From positions 1 through 34,313 of IMG/VR virus record IMGVR_UViG_3300032011_000057: a DNA stretch of 34,313 nucleotides; one strand, written 5' to 3'. The position numbers and the translations under genes were made by a program. Under the pieces are notes generated by a model. That model was not told the DNA's origin, did no database searches, and saw only the letters and a list, made by a program, of their open reading frames with translations. Positions 19,721 through 29,803 of this stretch are shown one piece after another (the stretch's first letter is position 1; each line of letters starts with the position of its first letter). This DNA comes from a virus.

Positions 19721-22033
19721 TTATGCTAAAATTTTCGTTTCATCATCTGTTGTTTCTTTATCCTCATTCGCAGTAGTGTTCTTTGGAACTTCTACGATAT
19801 CGAAACAAGTTTGTTTAATCTTTGCTGTTATCTTTACTCCATTAGTAGTATCTATCTTGCTTGGGTCAAATTTACATTTCAATTTAATGGTCGTTGCTGA
19901 AATATAAGAAATTTGACATAATAATCCACTAATTGGTGTTAAAGGATTTGTTGAGTCATTATCGAAATCAACTATTGTTGAAGATATGAAGCGTTGCGCA
20001 CCCTCCTTTGGCTCTACCGTAATCATTCCCCATATTTTTTGAACATCCCAATTCCCCGTAGTCAATACGTGAGTGCTCTCGATGAATAATTGCTCTCCTT
20101 CTGGGATGATACTTACAACACTGTTATCCAATTGCCTCTGCAACTCGATTGTTGTTGTAACATCAGCATTATTGTTATAAGGATTATCAATTAATGTATT
20201 AGTGTGGGTAAAAGCCAATCCACCGTCATCAAGCTCAACAACCATTCTGATCGTCCAATTTCCTAAGTTATCGTACTGTTCCCAATTCTGATTCTCATTT
20301 GGAGCAAAGTCGGTGTTTACTCCTGCCAACGGTAGCCAATATTTCCAATTCAATAAAAATGGATAATATACCCCAACTTCATAAGTCGTAACAGTATCAT
20401 TCCCCGTCAAATTAACAATCGCATTTCGCTTATTGCTTGTAGTCGGCAACCCTGTATTTATCGTCGATGTTTCACTCAAAAGATATTTACCCGTACTCGA
20501 TTGATACGTAACTCCTCCGAAACCGAAGTTAGTTTGTTGTAAATTGAACGTATCTTCTGTAACGGTGTTATATGCCTCCACTCTTAGGTTTATGCTGTTA
20601 TACGTTTGCTTATTGATTTCTAAATTAAACGTTCCATAATACGCAATGTCATCTTCCGTATCTCCCTCAAATCCTACATGACTCGCATTGATTGTTGTAA
20701 CATTCTGCGAATGGTCTAAGAATCCGTAATCGTTAGTCATCGTCAACGGGCCTCCTACCGGGAGTTCTTTGTTTAACTGATTGCTGTATACTAAGTGATT
20801 CGTGTTCCCTACTTTAACCCATAAATAGAATAAACGATCATCTTCAAGTCGTCCATCGAAGAAGCTTTGTAAACTGGCATTACATTGCCAATCTAAATTA
20901 ACAATTGCGTTTCCTCCCGATGGTGTGATACTGTTTACCGTTATTTGCCAATTAGCTCCTGAGTAACTTCCAACCCCGTTATTCGATGTATAGGTGTTTG
21001 TTGCAGAAACAGTAGTAGTTGGCAATAAATAGGTTATATTGTTTTGATTATAAACCTGATTCTTATAATAAGCATCATCCGTACTCACATAAGCTCCACC
21101 AATCGCTAAGTCGGAGATGTTTGTACCTGCCAAATCAACCTCGAAAGAAACAGTATTCGGAGCTACATTAAATTCCAATTCTGAGATCGGAGAAACAACA
21201 CTTCCTCCCGTTGCTATGCTGATATTGTTTGACTCATTAAACCAACCCGTATTTGCCTGATTATCAAACGCAAATTGTACCCGGTCGAAAACTTCTCCCA
21301 CCTTACTACTCCACAGGCCTTTGATGAATAGCTTTAAACAGTCCCCTAATGCGAACCAATCTTGGTTATAAATCCCTGAGTTAGCGAATATAAATGTTAT
21401 TGTATACTGGTTAAAAGTATCTGCATTCGTTCCTAAATACTCGATTTCTACCGATTGAAGGAATTGGCCAGATTCGTTCCCAACTATTGAACCCGTCTGA
21501 GTTCCACCAACTGATAACGCAGAAAGATTGCTAAAGAAAGTATTAGTCAATTCGCCATCGATTAAACTTGCAGAAGAACCACCTTGATTGTTTAAACTAT
21601 GATTAAATTCTAATAATAAATCTTCCCTTCTTCTAACCGCACCGCCAACGGAAACCACAGGAGTAACAACCATTAATTCTCCTGCACCAATATCGTAAAA
21701 AAGATTATTTACCCAAGTATCAACATTTAATTCCGTATCTGTTACGCTTGTTACTGTTGCTGTATGGTCGTGACTAACGCTACCATTAGCACCATATCTT
21801 GCAATGTAAACTAAATCTCCTGCTCTTATTCCTTCATCAAGCCAACTTACGGTAGGACTTGTAAGAATATAAAGTAATGGGTCAAAAGAAAAAGGATTGT
21901 TTAATGTAGATATCCTTATTTGTTCTGCAACCGTTAGTTCTAAAGTAGTGACATCACCTGCGTTAGAAACATAGGTGCTACCCGTATAACCGAAGGCATT
22001 TGTGAACAGACTATTTTCTATTATTACAGGCAT
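19721..22033 (-). CDS. large tail-tip structural protein (770 aa)
   Basis: An extended beta-rich protein with high Asn, Thr, Ser and Gly content and no membrane segment apart from a short one. It carries several Ig-like-looking sections and a charged Glu/Asp/Thr-rich end (ANEDKETTDDETKILA). Position between the tail-tip protein and the fibre suggests a baseplate or adhesion component. No enzymatic motif seen. Confidence 0.7.
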   Translation of the reverse strand: MPVIIENSLFTNAFGYTGSTYVSNAGDVTTLELTVAEQIRISTLNNPFSFDPLLYILTSPTVSWLDEGIRAGDLVYIARYGANGSVSHDHTATVTSVTDTELNVDTWVNNLFYDIGAGELMVVTPVVSVGGAVRRREDLLLEFNHSLNNQGGSSASLIDGELTNTFFSNLSALSVGGTQTGSIVGNESGQFLQSVEIEYLGTNADTFNQYTITFIFANSGIYNQDWFALGDCLKLFIKGLWSSKVGEVFDRVQFAFDNQANTGWFNESNNISIATGGSVVSPISELEFNVAPNTVSFEVDLAGTNISDLAIGGAYVSTDDAYYKNQVYNQNNITYLLPTTTVSATNTYTSNNGVGSYSGANWQITVNSITPSGGNAIVNLDWQCNASLQSFFDGRLEDDRLFYLWVKVGNTNHLVYSNQLNKELPVGGPLTMTNDYGFLDHSQNVTTINASHVGFEGDTEDDIAYYGTFNLEINKQTYNSINLRVEAYNTVTEDTFNLQQTNFGFGGVTYQSSTGKYLLSETSTINTGLPTTSNKRNAIVNLTGNDTVTTYEVGVYYPFLLNWKYWLPLAGVNTDFAPNENQNWEQYDNLGNWTIRMVVELDDGGLAFTHTNTLIDNPYNNNADVTTTIELQRQLDNSVVSIIPEGEQLFIESTHVLTTGNWDVQKIWGMITVEPKEGAQRFISSTIVDFDNDSTNPLTPISGLLCQISYISATTIKLKCKFDPSKIDTTNGVKITAKIKQTCFDIVEVPKNTTANEDKETTDDETKILA

Positions 22034-22034
22034 C

Positions 22035-22247
22035 TTATTTAGTGTATTTTTTTATCAGGTCATCGATGGCATTATAATTACCTTTTTTGAATTCTCTCAT
22101 CATGGTATTTGCATCGATTTGATGTTGTTTAACTTTTTCGTATGACTTCGCATCAAGTTTTGCATAAGCCTCGTTGTTCATCTTGTGAACCTGCTCAAGC
22201 TGTTTTCCTAAATTTGTTATATTTTCAAACTGTTTTTCGAAGTCCAT
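22035..22247 (-). CDS. small helical hypothetical protein (70 aa)
   Basis: A charged, helical protein with coiled-coil character (FENITNLGKQLEQVHKMNNEAYAKL at the N-terminus). It fits tightly between two large tail genes, 1 and 2 bases from its neighbours. Possibly a tail assembly or connector peptide. Confidence 0.68.
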   Translation of the reverse strand: MDFEKQFENITNLGKQLEQVHKMNNEAYAKLDAKSYEKVKQHQIDANTMMREFKKGNYNAIDDLIKKYTK

Positions 22248-22249
22248 CT

Positions 22250-23965
22250 TTATTCATTTATCGTAATAATTTCTACTTTTCCTTGTGCGTATTGGAATGG
22301 CTCTTTATATGAAATGACAGCCTTGCTTAATTCGTCAATGTACCTGATACTCAGGATTTCACATAACACCCCATTAATATAAGCATAATTATTATCTAAT
22401 AAAGATACAAATTCCACCGATTTCAAACGCAATGGAGCTTCCGAATAAATTTTATACCCATTGATATTAATCTCATTTATTTTGTGATAATCTTCATAGA
22501 TTTTACTTGCTTTTATTTTGTTTATATAATTTTCGTTTTGCCTTCCATTGTAACCATAAAGAACCTTCGTTACTGAGTAATATTGCTGAGATATTTGCGT
22601 AACTCCAAGTCTTCCCGTTATCGCAGAAACAAAGTTTGTACCTGTTCCGAATAATCCCGTTAGTCCGTCAATGATCTGGAAGAAATTCATAGCCAATTTT
22701 TCTATCCAATTTAAGTTACTTTTTCTAACTCCTAATGCGAAGGGTATATTGACATCGTTAAACCCTCTTATACTCACTAAATCGCTGTTTATAACGTTTA
22801 ATGGCTCTGTGCTATACTCAGCGTCAGTAGGGTCAAAGAAGTCTAATGTATGAGTATCGGAATAATCCACCTGATAATGAACGTAACTTCTCTTGAAGGC
22901 TTCATCCGTATTCAATGTATATTCATTTTGTCGCTTATCTTGGATGTTTAGCGCAGGAACAGTAGTGTTGGAAGAGATATTTTGCCAATAATCCCTTCTT
23001 TCTATCTGCACAACTCCATTATAGACCTTTGTTCTGGCATTGAACCAGATTTCTACCGCATTAATCAACTCTCCTAACGTTGATACTGTGTCTTGAGCTG
23101 TTGGATATCCCTTAGTGAAGGAGAAATTTAAGTCGTTTTGTATGTAATCGTATATACTCTTTTTTTCTTTTATCAAAGGAACAGGCATAAGAGTCAATTT
23201 ATCCATACTATTAAGCAACGTAGAATCTAAAGTATAACCTAAATACTGGCATCCTTGTTCAATCAGATTTTTAATTGTTGAACCTTTATAATAACGAATA
23301 TCTGGGAAGAGTAATTCCATCATTTGCCGTGCTAACTTAATCAATGCGATGTAAACAGCCAACGTATAAGCTAATTGAGCAAGTACGGCCAATGACAGGG
23401 ATATTATTTCCCCTATTGGGGGAACAGGAGGAATACTTGCATTCGGTGTTGTAGCCTCAACTAAATCTCTTGTTGCACTAATCAAGTCTTTTGTAGCTTG
23501 GATAGACTCCTTAGTCATGACATAGATTGCAATTGAAAGGCTTATTCCCAATTCTACCTGATTCTCAGGAATTATAAGGTATGGAATGTCAATAGTATTA
23601 AATACAACTCCCTTTGCTCTCATCAGTTCAAAGGATAGTGCTTGCGCATTCTCATTGAAGTTGTCAAATCCTTTTCGCTTTTTTATTTTTACTTCTATTT
23701 CAAAGTCCCTATATACCGCACCTTCTGTTAAGTCAACATAGTATTCTAATTTAATCCCCGAATCCATCTCAATCAAATATGGGATGCCCTCAAAAACTCC
23801 CTGAGTCGAAACATGATCCAATATAATTTGACGGGCCTCTCTTGGGAGTACAACAGTATCGGTGTCAATTTGTAATAACTCTGGATTTCCTGTGTAATCT
23901 GTTATTAATCCAATTTCTAATACATTTCTCGGACTTACAATTATGTTGTTTAAGTAATGCTTCAT
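22250..23965 (-). CDS. tail tip/baseplate protein (571 aa)
   Basis: The N-terminal 140 residues are beta-rich; a hydrophobic helical region follows at about 180-245, rich in Ala/Leu/Ile (including PPVPPIGEIISLSLAVLAQL), then a mostly beta C-terminal half. The gene follows the tape measure gene with ATGA overlap, the usual place for the distal tail or tail-associated protein. The internal hydrophobic stretch may be involved in membrane penetration; this is inference. Confidence 0.72.
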   Translation of the reverse strand: MKHYLNNIIVSPRNVLEIGLITDYTGNPELLQIDTDTVVLPREARQIILDHVSTQGVFEGIPYLIEMDSGIKLEYYVDLTEGAVYRDFEIEVKIKKRKGFDNFNENAQALSFELMRAKGVVFNTIDIPYLIIPENQVELGISLSIAIYVMTKESIQATKDLISATRDLVEATTPNASIPPVPPIGEIISLSLAVLAQLAYTLAVYIALIKLARQMMELLFPDIRYYKGSTIKNLIEQGCQYLGYTLDSTLLNSMDKLTLMPVPLIKEKKSIYDYIQNDLNFSFTKGYPTAQDTVSTLGELINAVEIWFNARTKVYNGVVQIERRDYWQNISSNTTVPALNIQDKRQNEYTLNTDEAFKRSYVHYQVDYSDTHTLDFFDPTDAEYSTEPLNVINSDLVSIRGFNDVNIPFALGVRKSNLNWIEKLAMNFFQIIDGLTGLFGTGTNFVSAITGRLGVTQISQQYYSVTKVLYGYNGRQNENYINKIKASKIYEDYHKINEININGYKIYSEAPLRLKSVEFVSLLDNNYAYINGVLCEILSIRYIDELSKAVISYKEPFQYAQGKVEIITINE

Positions 23966-26900
23966 CTCCCTACTCTGTATCTATTAAAAATTTTAGTATT
24001 CCCTTGTTTTGTCCTTCTCGTAATGGCCATCGCACCGTCAATAATCTGCTCCAACTCAATGTTATGTTCTGGCTTACTTGATATCGTTCTTTCTAAGCTG
24101 TCTAATTTATCTGCAAGTATATTTACTCCACTCATGTCCTTAGATAGTGTTAAACCGTCTGCAACGTCCCTTACCAATCCATTCTGATAATTATAAGCAA
24201 GCTGAGAAAGTTCATCATTAGACATTCCACCAATCATTTCGTTATTTTTCTTCGGAATAACTCTTTCGTTAGGGTGTAAAACAGATAAGAAACCTCCTTT
24301 ACCGTCTACTCCTTGTCCATTCCTTCCCGTATCTTCTGTTCCTTCCATGAAACCGGGTAAGGACTTGATAAATTCCGTTAGCAATACCGTATCTGCTATT
24401 GTTTTTTGCAATGGCTTTTTTACATCAGGATCTTGGGAATTACTAAGATATGTTTGGAGCACAGTCGATGCCAAAGTAACTCTCTGTTTCCTTTTTTCCA
24501 TCTGTTCTTTCCTCCTATTTTGCTCTGCAATCAATTTTGCCTCTTCCGCAAGGCTCTCTTTAGCAAGTATGTTTCCGCTACGGGCCAACTCTTCAAATGT
24601 ATCATACCGTTTTTTAGATGCCTCAATTTCCTCATCTATCTTAGCAATTCTACGGTCTGTAAACTCATCATGCAAGTCAGTTAAGGCCTGAGCTATGGCA
24701 ATACCCTCTTCTGCTCTCTCCTTTCTCCTTTGTGCTAATTTATCTTCCTTTTTCTCTTCGTTCTTAATCTCTTTGTCGTCGATATCCTTTTTCTTATCTA
24801 ACGTCTCATTCTCCAATCGAATGATATCATTCGCAAGCTTTTCGTTTATTTCCTTTATCTTTTGCGCTTTCTCATCATCTTCAATGACCTCCTTATCAAC
24901 CAACTCTCTGTCAAACTTCGCTTGGTCTTTTAACTGGGCAATGCGTAATTTTTTTATCTCATTGAGTCTATTTTTTAATTCCTCAACTGACTCTGCTCCT
25001 TTTATCTTTTCATCCTCTAATGACTTTTCCCTTAACTTATTTTCTGCGTCAAACTCTCTTTCTAATAACTCAATCTTTAAGTCGAGATCATCTTGTTCGG
25101 TGTTCTGAATAGATTGTAAAATTTCCTTATTTTTTTGTATTCGCTTGTTTCCTGTTTCATCTTCGATTTCTGCTAAATCTTGAACAACAATTTTTCTCTC
25201 TTTAAGAATATCCAAAATACGTGTTAAGGTAGTTTCATTTAGAACGAATTTTTTTAGAGTTCTTCTTATCTCCGCTTCATCATTCATCTTCAATAACTCA
25301 TCGAAATCAATGCGCTGTTTCGTGTAATCCTGCACCAATTTAACTTGGTTAGCGAATGCGCTGTCAGCAAGCCGAATCGTTTCTTCCGTTAATGCTTCCC
25401 TTTCTGCTAATGTACTTTTTTCATTGTTTATAATCCTTTCGTTAATTGTCTTTTGAACATCGAAGGCGTCTATTGCATAATCTAATTGCTTTTCAAAGTC
25501 ATCCTTAGCCGTATTCCGGGCCTCCATTGCGTTTTTAGCCAATGCACTTGCCAACTCATTATCCTTCGCAATCTGCTCTGTCTTTGCATCTTTTAATTCT
25601 GCAAGGGAGTCGGAGTTAATCTTCATCCAGTCGGATTCACGTTCAAGGAATTCTAAGTTTTTAACCTGCTCAATAGAATATTGCTTTCCTGCCTCAATAA
25701 GCTTCTGTCTTACTTTAAATGCTTGAAGTTCAACATTCATGTCAGCCAATTCCTTTTCCTTTTCGATACGTTTGGTAACAGTCTTATTATACTCTTCCTG
25801 CGCTTGCCTTTGTTGGTCGAAAGATAATGTCATATCTCCTGCCTGTTCCGATAACAATTCCTCCTGACCTCTCAGTCTTTCTATTTCTTCGCTTGTTTTC
25901 GCTAAGGCGTTTTCGTATCTGAAAGTCGCCATTATCGTATCATCTATGTTGTCTAATGTAACTGATATGTCATAGTCTTTTTTACTAAGTGCTTCTAATT
26001 TGCCATCAATTACCTCTAACGCTTTTTGCAATACGGTTTTCTTTCCTTTTGCCCACGGTGGAGTCATAAAGAGATCCATTTCAATTTTTAATTTTTGCAT
26101 GTTTAACTTCAGCATTTCCCCCAAATCCATCATTTTTTGACCGAACATGCTTATCATTGCAGTGGCTTTTTGCATGGTTCCTTGAAGATTTAGAACACCT
26201 TCTCTGGTATCTCCCATGCTACTTACTAATGCTCCTAACATTGCAATTAATAGTCCGATTCCTGTTGCCTTGATTGCCTTACCAATTAATCGAATCTTTT
26301 TTGAAGACGTATCAGCTGCCTTTGCTTGAATCATAAAGGCCTTTGCTTGGTCTTTAATGCTACCAATAGAATCTTTAATTCCTTTTATCATGCCTCCCAA
26401 CTCTCCTGTTGCCTGTTCAATGGATTCGGTATAATTACCCACATTTAACTTTTGCTTTTTAAGAGCATCGGAATTCTCTCTAATAACCTCGTTATTGTCG
26501 TCAAGTTCATCATTTATTTCTTTCAACCGTTTTTTGCCTTCCTCAGTTGCAAGATTTAATTTTGCTCTCTCTCTTCTTAGTTTCCTGTTTTGAGCTGCTA
26601 ATTTTTCTAATGTACCTGCCTGTTTATCTTGCAGAATAAGTTCATCGGTTAAGGCTTTCTTTTGTGCCTGATTTGCCTTCTGGTGTCTAATCTTCCCTTT
26701 TACCTGTTCATCCTCTAATTCAATTAGCTGTTTTTTTAGTTTTTCGCTTTGCCTATCCTCCTTATTCTGTTGTTTAGTTAGCTTAATTTCCTCCTGCGCA
26801 AGTTTGTTTTCTTGGATCTGCGTTTTTATGCGCTCCTGCTCAAGTTTTTCTAATTTGGTTTCTGCATCGATTTGCGTCTTGATGGCTTTGGCCTTTGCTT

Positions 26901-27141
26901 CATCCAACTTTATAGACTGCTCCATCGTTTCATTCATGGTAAAGAATGATGTGTTGAGCTTGCTTAAGCCTTCCATTGTAACTTTTAGAGGATTCTTTAA
27001 TTCACTCTGCAAGACCTTTGCTGTATCTCCTAAAGTATCATTTAGGTATTCGATATGTTCAATTGTTTTCTCTGCTGAATCCCGGATGTCTTTATACAAA
27101 TCCTTTTCAGCAATTTCAGACCTTTTTATTTGCTTTGCCAT
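23962..27141 (-). CDS. tail tape measure protein (1059 aa)
   Basis: The longest gene. Residues 1-235 and 400-930 are almost continuous charged coiled coil (Lys/Glu/Gln/Leu heptads). A hydrophobic segment lies at 284-309 (IRLIGKAIKATGIGLLIAML), and the motif KLNVGNYTESI at 231-241 is one I associate with tape measure proteins of Bacteroidota phages. The C-terminal 150 residues are globular. Using the usual 0.15 nm per residue, tail length would be about 160 nm. It sets tail length and probably enters the host envelope at infection. Overlaps with both neighbours indicate coupled expression. Confidence 0.92.
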   Translation of the reverse strand: MAKQIKRSEIAEKDLYKDIRDSAEKTIEHIEYLNDTLGDTAKVLQSELKNPLKVTMEGLSKLNTSFFTMNETMEQSIKLDEAKAKAIKTQIDAETKLEKLEQERIKTQIQENKLAQEEIKLTKQQNKEDRQSEKLKKQLIELEDEQVKGKIRHQKANQAQKKALTDELILQDKQAGTLEKLAAQNRKLRRERAKLNLATEEGKKRLKEINDELDDNNEVIRENSDALKKQKLNVGNYTESIEQATGELGGMIKGIKDSIGSIKDQAKAFMIQAKAADTSSKKIRLIGKAIKATGIGLLIAMLGALVSSMGDTREGVLNLQGTMQKATAMISMFGQKMMDLGEMLKLNMQKLKIEMDLFMTPPWAKGKKTVLQKALEVIDGKLEALSKKDYDISVTLDNIDDTIMATFRYENALAKTSEEIERLRGQEELLSEQAGDMTLSFDQQRQAQEEYNKTVTKRIEKEKELADMNVELQAFKVRQKLIEAGKQYSIEQVKNLEFLERESDWMKINSDSLAELKDAKTEQIAKDNELASALAKNAMEARNTAKDDFEKQLDYAIDAFDVQKTINERIINNEKSTLAEREALTEETIRLADSAFANQVKLVQDYTKQRIDFDELLKMNDEAEIRRTLKKFVLNETTLTRILDILKERKIVVQDLAEIEDETGNKRIQKNKEILQSIQNTEQDDLDLKIELLEREFDAENKLREKSLEDEKIKGAESVEELKNRLNEIKKLRIAQLKDQAKFDRELVDKEVIEDDEKAQKIKEINEKLANDIIRLENETLDKKKDIDDKEIKNEEKKEDKLAQRRKERAEEGIAIAQALTDLHDEFTDRRIAKIDEEIEASKKRYDTFEELARSGNILAKESLAEEAKLIAEQNRRKEQMEKRKQRVTLASTVLQTYLSNSQDPDVKKPLQKTIADTVLLTEFIKSLPGFMEGTEDTGRNGQGVDGKGGFLSVLHPNERVIPKKNNEMIGGMSNDELSQLAYNYQNGLVRDVADGLTLSKDMSGVNILADKLDSLERTISSKPEHNIELEQIIDGAMAITRRTKQGNTKIFNRYRVGR

Positions 27142-27595
27142 ATTCTTCTAATATTACAAAATACTCTTTTACGGTAGTAGTTTTTTGGTCAACTTTATAT
27201 CCTAAAAACATCCCTAACCACGTCAATATAACTTCTATTTTTTTCCCTTCTGCGAAATGCAATTCTAAATCTTTTATCTTCTGGCTTTGAATTTCTATCT
27301 CAGTCAGCTTGAACCTTTCTTTAGTTATTACATAATCGCTTTGCAATAATGCTCTCTTCCTTTGCGCTTCAAGATACTTTTTGTATCTGACATCTAAGCC
27401 AAATTCTTTCAAATATTCATCGTATAATTTTTTCCAATGGAGATAGTCGTTAATCTTATTTCCCTTTTTACCTTTCCTGGAATATTCTATCTTCCCACTA
27501 TTACATTTAATCCAATTATACAATGGCATCTCGTCAATCGAGTTCCAATACTCTCCTTGCGTAAAGGATAAAATTTTTCTTAACCATCTCAGCAT
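27116..27595 (-). CDS. hypothetical tail protein upstream of tape measure, chaperone candidate (159 aa)
   Basis: The N-terminal region (WNSIDEMPLYNWIKC) resembles a family encoded just before the tape measure in Bacteroidota phages; the rest is helical and basic. Position suggests a tail assembly chaperone. The ATG at 27595 overlaps the upstream gene by 62 bases; a later ATG at 27529 would leave out the conserved Trp-Asn-Ser-Ile part. The overlap would need a +1 shift, not the classic -1 shift of G/GT proteins, so a frameshifted fusion is not supported. Confidence 0.68.
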   Translation of the reverse strand: MLRWLRKILSFTQGEYWNSIDEMPLYNWIKCNSGKIEYSRKGKKGNKINDYLHWKKLYDEYLKEFGLDVRYKKYLEAQRKRALLQSDYVITKERFKLTEIEIQSQKIKDLELHFAEGKKIEVILTWLGMFLGYKVDQKTTTVKEYFVILEEYGKANKKV

Positions 27596-27977
27596 ATAAC
27601 TCAAGATTATCTTCCGTCAATCCTAAAATATCAATGCTCCACCAGTTTTGGTCCTCCATCTTTGCGTAATCTGCATCCACTATAATGGAGTCGGATAACA
27701 CTTTAATAAACATGGACCTAAAAAATGCTCCCGTATCTTTTAGCGTATATGGATCGCCCATTCTTTTTTTACCTCCCGAAAGAACTTCCGTAAGATAGCT
27801 GTAATAACCAATAATGTCCTCATTGCTATCAATACCCTCTTCTTCTAATTGCTCCGTTCTAATCAGGTTTAAAATGTCCTCTTTGACCTCTTTGGTGTGC
27901 GCATCTATCCACGCAAGAGAATCATCCAACAGGATGGCTTTCCGTAAGTGAATGTCGATGTTAGTTTGACCAATCAT
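27534..27977 (-). CDS. putative tail completion/neck protein (147 aa)
   Basis: The segment MGDPYTLKDTGAFFRSMFIKV and the later DILGLTEDNL are typical of small neck or gp10-like proteins of siphophages, which link the tail tube to the head. No membrane segment. It is the first gene after the terminator at 27991-28020. Confidence 0.6.
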   Translation of the reverse strand: MIGQTNIDIHLRKAILLDDSLAWIDAHTKEVKEDILNLIRTEQLEEEGIDSNEDIIGYYSYLTEVLSGGKKRMGDPYTLKDTGAFFRSMFIKVLSDSIIVDADYAKMEDQNWWSIDILGLTEDNLELYAEMVKKNFILYARRVLELD

Positions 27978-27990
27978 TTTTGGTGTGTAT

Positions 27991-28020
27991 AAAAATAAAA
28001 AAGGAGGCCTTTTGACCTCC
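27991..28020 (-). terminator. rho-independent terminator after the tail tube genes
   Basis: Minus strand: GGAGGTC (28014-28020) and GGCCTCC (28003-28009) form a 7-bp stem (one G-T pair) with loop AAAA, followed by TTTTTTATTTTT. It stands directly after the small basic gene at 28026-28199 and should lower transcription of the tape measure and tail-tip genes relative to capsid and tail tube. Confidence 0.82.
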
Positions 28021-28025
28021 CTTCT

Positions 28026-28199
28026 TTACTCCTTAGTTTTCTTGGAAGGCCTTCTTTTGGCCTTTTTTGGATTCGCCTCACTCCATGCCCTTTCCACTAT
28101 TGCCTTATCTATGGACTTAAAACTGCGAACAGCCTTTTCCTTAGATATGCTTTTTAGCGTATTAACATTGAATGAATGTTTACCAATAACTATGTCCAT
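28026..28199 (-). CDS. small basic protein after tail tube (57 aa)
   Basis: Not recognised. Its ATG overlaps the tail tube stop by one base (TAATG), so it is translationally coupled. The product has a short N-terminal beta/helical part (MDIVIGKHSFNVNTLKSISK) and a very basic end with KKAKRRPSKKTKE, and it precedes a strong terminator. A tail assembly chaperone encoded after the tube gene is possible from position; nothing more specific can be seen. Confidence 0.68.
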   Translation of the reverse strand: MDIVIGKHSFNVNTLKSISKEKAVRSFKSIDKAIVERAWSEANPKKAKRRPSKKTKE

Positions 28200-29107
28200 T
28201 ACGCAGTAGCGTTAGCACTTCCCTCGTAACCTGTCTTTGCAACAGCTACTTTCAATACATCTCCTGCCGAAACAGTTCCACCAACGGAATAATCTAAGGA
28301 ATAAGTTCCATCGGGATTCTCTGTTACTGAATCAGGTGCAAAAGAAACAGATTGAGTTACGTTAGTAATTAACCAATCCCCAGTTGCCGTAGCTCCTTTG
28401 TAAAGGATCTTGTTTACCGCTGTTCCGTAGTCTAATTTCGCAGTGAAGGTAGCAACGGTTGTTGATACTGCTAAGCTTAGCAAATTAACATCCTTCAAAC
28501 CTTCTAACTTAGTGAAATCCTGACCAGATTCTTCTACGTTAATCATGTACATAGTTGATTCGTCAAACAATCTATCGAAGTCGAAACCTAACATAATCTT
28601 TTGAGCAGTTGAATCCGTTGCAAAAGCAAACTTAGGATCGAAACTTGGATTGTCTACCGGGATTGGGTAAAGGTATCCTGCCTCTTCGCTTCCGATTAAG
28701 TTACCGTTTACATCCACAATATACATTCCGAAATCAACACATCTATTCATTTGTAACTTTCCTAAGAAAGTCGGTGTTGAATCTTCTGCCCAAAGTTCTC
28801 CGCTGAATGATCTCTTTCCTTGTCTTAAAAATACCATTCTTCCGCTGTTAGCCTCTTCAAATTGTGAGTCAGCCTTTGGCAATTCTACATTCTCAAACGC
28901 AGGAAGTGGAAACCACCTTTTGCTTGAATCAGATTCATTTACCAAAGTACTCCATGTTGGAAGCGTAGTTGATAAATCTATTCCGTTTCTTGTTCCGTCA
29001 GTCGCTATAAGAGGAACCATTATAAAACTTGATGTGATACCAAAGATTGGCACACAGTTAGGTCTACCTGTATTCGATAAACCTGCATCACAATTACAAC
29101 CTATCAT
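28199..29107 (-). CDS. major tail tube protein (302 aa)
   Basis: A beta-rich protein between the connector genes and the tape measure region, of the size expected for a siphophage tube protein. It starts with a short Cys-containing N-terminus and has the run MYIVDVNGNLIGSEEAGYLYPIPVDN in its middle. The last 90 residues (AVSTTVATFTAKLDYGTAVNK...) look like an added Ig-like domain, a common decoration on tail tubes. Followed by a terminator, in keeping with high-level expression. The assignment rests on position and general character. Confidence 0.72.
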   Translation of the reverse strand: MIGCNCDAGLSNTGRPNCVPIFGITSSFIMVPLIATDGTRNGIDLSTTLPTWSTLVNESDSSKRWFPLPAFENVELPKADSQFEEANSGRMVFLRQGKRSFSGELWAEDSTPTFLGKLQMNRCVDFGMYIVDVNGNLIGSEEAGYLYPIPVDNPSFDPKFAFATDSTAQKIMLGFDFDRLFDESTMYMINVEESGQDFTKLEGLKDVNLLSLAVSTTVATFTAKLDYGTAVNKILYKGATATGDWLITNVTQSVSFAPDSVTENPDGTYSLDYSVGGTVSAGDVLKVAVAKTGYEGSANATA

Positions 29108-29119
29108 TTTTTTTAGATT

Positions 29120-29803
29120 TTAACATTTACAATTCTGTTTATATCGGGATAATGTTAATTCCAATGCAACTCCCGATAAGTTAGCATCTAATATATTTTC
29201 AACAACTCCTGTTTCCTGCTCAACACCGAAGCGTGAGAAGGTTTTATAACGATAATTTTCCACTGATTGATACATTCTATCTTCATCAATTTGCTTTAAT
29301 AGCTCCAACATTAGCTTCTGCATTGGAATAACAACCTGCTCTCTGTGGTCTTTAGTGTAGTATTGGCTTGGATCGGTTTCATCAAGAAAGAATAATCTTG
29401 TTTCGATGTCCTTTTCCAGGCTTGAACCCCTTCCATAACCTGTTTCCGAAATAACCTCCAATAACCATATCAAAGGAAGCCTGTTTTCCAAGTTGCTATC
29501 TGCCAAAGTCCACTCCATATTAGTAGCCTTTTTAGTGCCTGTAATGAAGAAAGGATTTATCAAGTAACAAGTACCATCTAAAACCTCTGGGCCTCCGCTT
29601 ACAGGGTCAGCAATTATGAATTCATCATATCCGATTTGCGTTATTTTAAACTTTCTATTTAACGAATCTGTTATCTCTTTCCCAACTCTGGCCCACTTGG
29701 TATTGCACACTAAGGTTTTACCGCTTGCGGAATCATAACTTCCAACTAAGCTGTTATCGATGCTCGATACTAAACCTTTTATGTACTCACTCGCTTCAAT
29801 CAT
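29120..29803 (-). CDS. putative head-tail connector/head closure protein (227 aa)
   Basis: Mixed alpha/beta, acidic, no membrane segment. The central part (RKFKITQIGYDEFIIADP) is strand-rich and the C-terminal part helical. The ATG at 29803 overlaps the upstream stop as ATGA; the TTG two codons earlier is not needed. Position between an adaptor-like gene and the tail tube gene points to the neck. Confidence 0.66.
   Translation of the reverse strand: MIEASEYIKGLVSSIDNSLVGSYDSASGKTLVCNTKWARVGKEITDSLNRKFKITQIGYDEFIIADPVSGGPEVLDGTCYLINPFFITGTKKATNMEWTLADSNLENRLPLIWLLEVISETGYGRGSSLEKDIETRLFFLDETDPSQYYTKDHREQVVIPMQKLMLELLKQIDEDRMYQSVENYRYKTFSRFGVEQETGVVENILDANLSGVALELTLSRYKQNCKC

Noticed and set aside
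24695-25108. Long open frame on the plus strand
   Set aside because: It is antisense to the coiled-coil part of the tape measure gene; Ser/Phe-rich translation is the usual mirror of Lys/Glu-rich coding DNA.
27534-27604. Frameshift fusion of the two genes before the tape measure (G/GT type)
   Set aside because: The second frame would need a +1 or -2 shift and no fitting slippery site was found; ordinary overlap explains it.
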